Assembly: GCA_001936135.1 (NCBI GenBank)
Contig: CP012815.1
Location: forward strand, 1,178,001 to 1,242,000
Origin: Saccharomycopsis fibuligera x Saccharomycopsis cf. fibuligera
Taxonomy: Eukaryota; Ascomycota; Saccharomycetes; Ascoideales; Saccharomycopsidaceae
Reading direction: 5' to 3'
Length of the DNA stretch: 64,000 nt
The notes under the pieces are model-generated. The model saw only the letters and a list, made by a program, of their open reading frames with translations, had not been told where the DNA came from and ran no database searches. Below are positions 61,085 through 64,000 of this stretch, piece after piece. Numbering within the stretch: the first letter of the stretch is position 1; the number at the start of each line of letters is the position of its first letter. The position numbers and the translations under genes are program-made.

Positions 61085-64000
61085 ATGGATTCCTCAATAA
61101 ACTTTACCCCAAAAAGGTTCTCTAAACGTCTCTCAAGGAATAGCAATATCCCATCTATTAGCGAAGTTACTCAACTTTCTAAGCAACTAAACATTCAAGA
61201 AGACCCTAATGGTATATCTTCAGAAAAGCTCAGAGCGGACGAAAACACTGACCTGGAATCTTTCTGTTTATACTGCCAAGAGTCACATCTTGACTGCTTG
61301 GTACAATGCAAGATGTGCAAAAATGTTTTTTGCAATTCAGGTATAAAAGACTCTAGTCATATTTATTTACATTCCAAGTTCCTGGGTCACAATTCTTATG
61401 AGTTAATGAATTATGAAAAAAATGAAAACTATGATCCTAATTTTCAACCGGCTTCGAAAAATGATCTTGATAAATTGGAGCAAGATAAAGAGAACCTTGG
61501 CCTCGTAGATGACCACTTGTTGCTAGAACAGCATCAAAAGAAGCTATTAAACGCAGACAAAAGATTTAATCCTACTTTGATGAAGTGCGCTCATTGTGCC
61601 AATTCCAACTTTTACCAACTTTCATTCATAATCATTAATGGACTTACTAAAGAATTAATCAATTTGAAGACGGATTATGTCGAAGCAGACAAACTTAAGA
61701 ATAGTGACAAAAAAGTGATTTTTTTTTGTTCCGGCCAATACGCTAGGGATGGAAGCATTTCACCAAGCGGATGTTTTAAAGAGTTGCAGCAAAATCTTTT
61801 TGAGGGGTTTGATATAGAAGAAGATTTCATCAAACCGATTTTCAACTGCTACGATAAGGGAAACAAATTTGGGTTCAAAAAGTTTTTCGTCAACAGATTG
61901 CTTTTGAAGGACAATTCCAACAGTAATTTTAAGCTCATTTATAATCAATTGAATTTGTGTCACATTTACACCATAGAGACAGAGAGATTGAAAAATTTGA
62001 AGAAGTTAAAACTCAAAAGAAATGATGTTTACAACTTTATTGATGAGAATAATGATTACCAATTTTTTGATAGTGAGAATGAAACTGATAGTGAAGATGA
62101 AGATTTTGAAGCAGTGACTAAATCCGCGGATTCAAAAACTGCTTCCCTTGCTGAACTTGAAAACAATCAAAGACTCAACAAGAACATCACATCGCCATTG
62201 CTTTTGCAAGAAAATGAACTATTGCAAAACAAAACCAATTCGTTAAAGAAAATTGCAAAAATGCATTTATCCAAAGTTTCAGTGTATGAGAATTTCAAAC
62301 TATTTGCATTTCATCACTTAAATTTGATGTATAAGGAGCAATACGCCATGCTTTCCCTTTCATCAACTTCTCATAAATTATCGAACAATATGGTTTTCGT
62401 TCCTTACAAGAAAGTCACCTTTGAAGCTGGTGACTTAGACGTCACAATCAGATTGAACACCAACTACAACTTACCTATTTTGAAAATTAATCAAGTGTTG
62501 GGATTAAAACATACAGAGAGTGGTAGATGTGCATTTGCTGTGATCAAACAAATACCTAATAACAGCTTCAATCCAGAAATCAAATTACAGCTACTTAGAT
62601 TCAAGAACTTGAATAATAAAGAAATCAACTATGGTGATTTTTTTATTGATAGTTTAGAAACAACTTTGGTGAATTTGAACAACAGACATTCAGTTAAAGG
62701 CAGCACTGGTGCATTCTCACAGCCTCTTAACATTGATAAAGTTACCACTAACTATGCTGTATTTAACATCATCCCATTTGACTTGGTGTTTTCAAGAATA
62801 GTGGATATAATATTCCAAATCCTCACTGGCAAAACCCAAATGAATGATTTCTTAATGAATTTGGTTCTTGGAAAAAATTTTGAAAATTTTGAATTTAGCT
62901 TATCATCGTTCAAAAGTAACAACATTTATAATGAAAACTTCAACCTTTCGCAAAGAAGAGCCATTGATAATCTTGACTCTAACAAGATTGTATTGATCAA
63001 GGGCCAAGTGGGTACTGGTAAAACCATAGTTAGTTCCACCATAATCAAGAATTTGATTGAAAAAGATATGAGCCCAATCTTAGTTTGTTCGGGGGCTAAC
63101 TCCACAGTAGACAATTTGTGCGAAAGATTTCATAACGATTACGTGTTAAACAGACCTAATGATGAAGATGAAATTTTAATTTCCAGACTAGTGGCACCAT
63201 TAAAAGAAAATCAATACAACATCAATCACAAAATTGGTGGCTTGTGTTTCCATAATTTCATTTTGGCTAATGCTCCAGAGGAATTAATTAATTTGTTCAT
63301 TAAAAACAAATTTAGTGGCAACAACATGTCGCCAAAGAATTTGGCAAGATTGAACAAATTTTATAAAGATTTTTTTCAGCAGCAAGATGTGATATTCACC
63401 ACTTGTTACAATTCCGGTGATCCAAAATTAAAAGATGTGAAGTTCAAGTCAATCATCGTTGATGATTGCTCAACCACCATGAACTTACTTACTTTGGTGC
63501 CGTTAGCTAAAAATTGTGATAAACTTGTCTTGATTGGTGACGATAAGCAATTAAACCCATACATTCATGATTTGAAATTGAAAAGTCATACTGAAACGAA
63601 AAGTAATGAGTCTGTCAATGGTGTTGCTGAAGATAAAGATATTGGTTGTAATTTTTTGAAACAGTCATTGTTTCAAAGAATCTTGTATAATAAGCTAGTC
63701 AAACCTATTGTATTGACAGAACAGTATCGTATGGTACCTAAGCTTGCCGAGTTCCCAAAAAGTTATACCTACAACAACGAACTAATTAATGGTATCACTA
63801 ACGTTGCCAAAACAGGCAGCCATAATAATAGTAAAAGAAATTCAATGACAAAAAGATTTCCATGGTATAATCAGAACGTACCGATCGTGTTTTGGGATCA
63901 AATGAACTGCGGTACATATAAGGAAAATGAAATTCATTACCATAAGAAGATAAACAATATTGAAAATTTTTTCATCAATCAAAAGACATATCAAAATTAT
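61085..64000 (+). CDS. Upf1-like superfamily 1 helicase, likely Ecm32/Mtt1 (cut by right edge)
   Basis: The frame is open from ATG 61085 to the end of the window, 972 codons. Residues from C61 (CLYCQESHLDCLVQCKMCKN, CNSG, SSHIYLH) and from C168 (CAHCANSNFYQLSFIIING) form a Cys/His-rich CH domain as in Upf1. An acidic loop (NETDSEDEDFE) lies near 335. The helicase core has Walker A GQVGTGKT (640-647), motif Ia LVCSGANSTVDNLCERF, a Walker B equivalent VDDCSTT (D793, D794), motif III GDDKQLNP and TEQYRMVPKLAEFP. The divergent core (GQVG rather than GPPG) fits Ecm32/Mtt1, which binds termination factors, better than Upf1/Nam7, but I cannot exclude other Upf1 relatives. The C-terminal helicase motifs lie outside the window. 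Two slightly Lys/Arg-rich lead-in segments precede the CH domain. Confidence 0.87.
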   Translation, partial: MDSSINFTPKRFSKRLSRNSNIPSISEVTQLSKQLNIQEDPNGISSEKLRADENTDLESFCLYCQESHLDCLVQCKMCKNVFCNSGIKDSSHIYLHSKFLGHNSYELMNYEKNENYDPNFQPASKNDLDKLEQDKENLGLVDDHLLLEQHQKKLLNADKRFNPTLMKCAHCANSNFYQLSFIIINGLTKELINLKTDYVEADKLKNSDKKVIFFCSGQYARDGSISPSGCFKELQQNLFEGFDIEEDFIKPIFNCYDKGNKFGFKKFFVNRLLLKDNSNSNFKLIYNQLNLCHIYTIETERLKNLKKLKLKRNDVYNFIDENNDYQFFDSENETDSEDEDFEAVTKSADSKTASLAELENNQRLNKNITSPLLLQENELLQNKTNSLKKIAKMHLSKVSVYENFKLFAFHHLNLMYKEQYAMLSLSSTSHKLSNNMVFVPYKKVTFEAGDLDVTIRLNTNYNLPILKINQVLGLKHTESGRCAFAVIKQIPNNSFNPEIKLQLLRFKNLNNKEINYGDFFIDSLETTLVNLNNRHSVKGSTGAFSQPLNIDKVTTNYAVFNIIPFDLVFSRIVDIIFQILTGKTQMNDFLMNLVLGKNFENFEFSLSSFKSNNIYNENFNLSQRRAIDNLDSNKIVLIKGQVGTGKTIVSSTIIKNLIEKDMSPILVCSGANSTVDNLCERFHNDYVLNRPNDEDEILISRLVAPLKENQYNINHKIGGLCFHNFILANAPEELINLFIKNKFSGNNMSPKNLARLNKFYKDFFQQQDVIFTTCYNSGDPKLKDVKFKSIIVDDCSTTMNLLTLVPLAKNCDKLVLIGDDKQLNPYIHDLKLKSHTETKSNESVNGVAEDKDIGCNFLKQSLFQRILYNKLVKPIVLTEQYRMVPKLAEFPKSYTYNNELINGITNVAKTGSHNNSKRNSMTKRFPWYNQNVPIVFWDQMNCGTYKENEIHYHKKINNIENFFINQKTYQNY

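Overview
This is nuclear DNA from a budding yeast. The evidence is compact intron-poor genes, one-to-one matches to Saccharomyces proteins (Utp5, Dph2, Vps53, Vps60, Nud1, Swf1, Ncb2, Gln1, Ura4, Acp1), GTATGT/TACTAAC/YAG introns, and AT-rich spacers full of long poly(A)/poly(T) runs. Runs of Gln, Asn, Asp, Ser and His inside proteins, longer proteins than in S. cerevisiae, a Csr1/Zap1-type regulator and GPI wall proteins point to the CUG-Ser1 (Candida/Lodderomyces) clade, perhaps near Lodderomyces elongisporus or Candida parapsilosis. That placement is inference; no marker gene settles it.

Layout. 1-20 kb: the start of an unknown acidic protein (-), a DEAH-family RNA helicase of the YLR419W/DHX57 type (+), a Zn2Cys6 regulator with a 1.7-kb upstream region (+), mitochondrial acyl carrier protein ACP1 (+), GARP subunit VPS53 (+), a BTB-domain protein (+) and dihydroorotase URA4 (-). 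20-26 kb: DPH2 (+), ESCRT-III VPS60 (+) and a GPI-anchored SUN-family wall protein (-). 26-31 kb: a 5-kb stretch with no secure gene. 31-41.5 kb: a coiled-coil protein resembling spindle-pole-body Spc42 (-), a small heat-shock protein (-), a Ccw12-like GPI wall protein (+), a 3-kb gap, and glutamine synthetase GLN1 (-). 43.7-52.5 kb: zinc regulator ZAP1/CSR1 (-), spindle-pole scaffold NUD1 (-), and an unidentified gene with two introns (-). 52.9-64 kb: the WASP homologue LAS17, split over two frames (+), UTP5 (-), NCB2 with one intron (+), palmitoyltransferase SWF1 with one intron (+), and a Upf1-like helicase cut by the right edge (+).

There is no operon-like logic; these are mixed housekeeping genes. 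Some share a theme: two spindle-pole candidates (Spc42-like, NUD1) both have forkhead and MBF-like promoter motifs; VPS53, VPS60 and SWF1 serve membrane traffic; UTP5 has ribosome-biogenesis promoter elements; GLN1 has an upstream GATAAG.

The main points beyond routine annotation are the three-exon unknown gene at 51859-52494, hidden first exons of NCB2 and SWF1, a possible spliced micro-gene at 29764-30299, the frame break and missing acidic tail in LAS17, an Asp-Asp Walker B in the Upf1-like helicase, a Cys cluster inside DPH2, a GC-rich structured island upstream of GLN1, and several promoter-like or very long spacers without genes. I saw no tRNA, rRNA, transposon, retroelement or CRISPR array.
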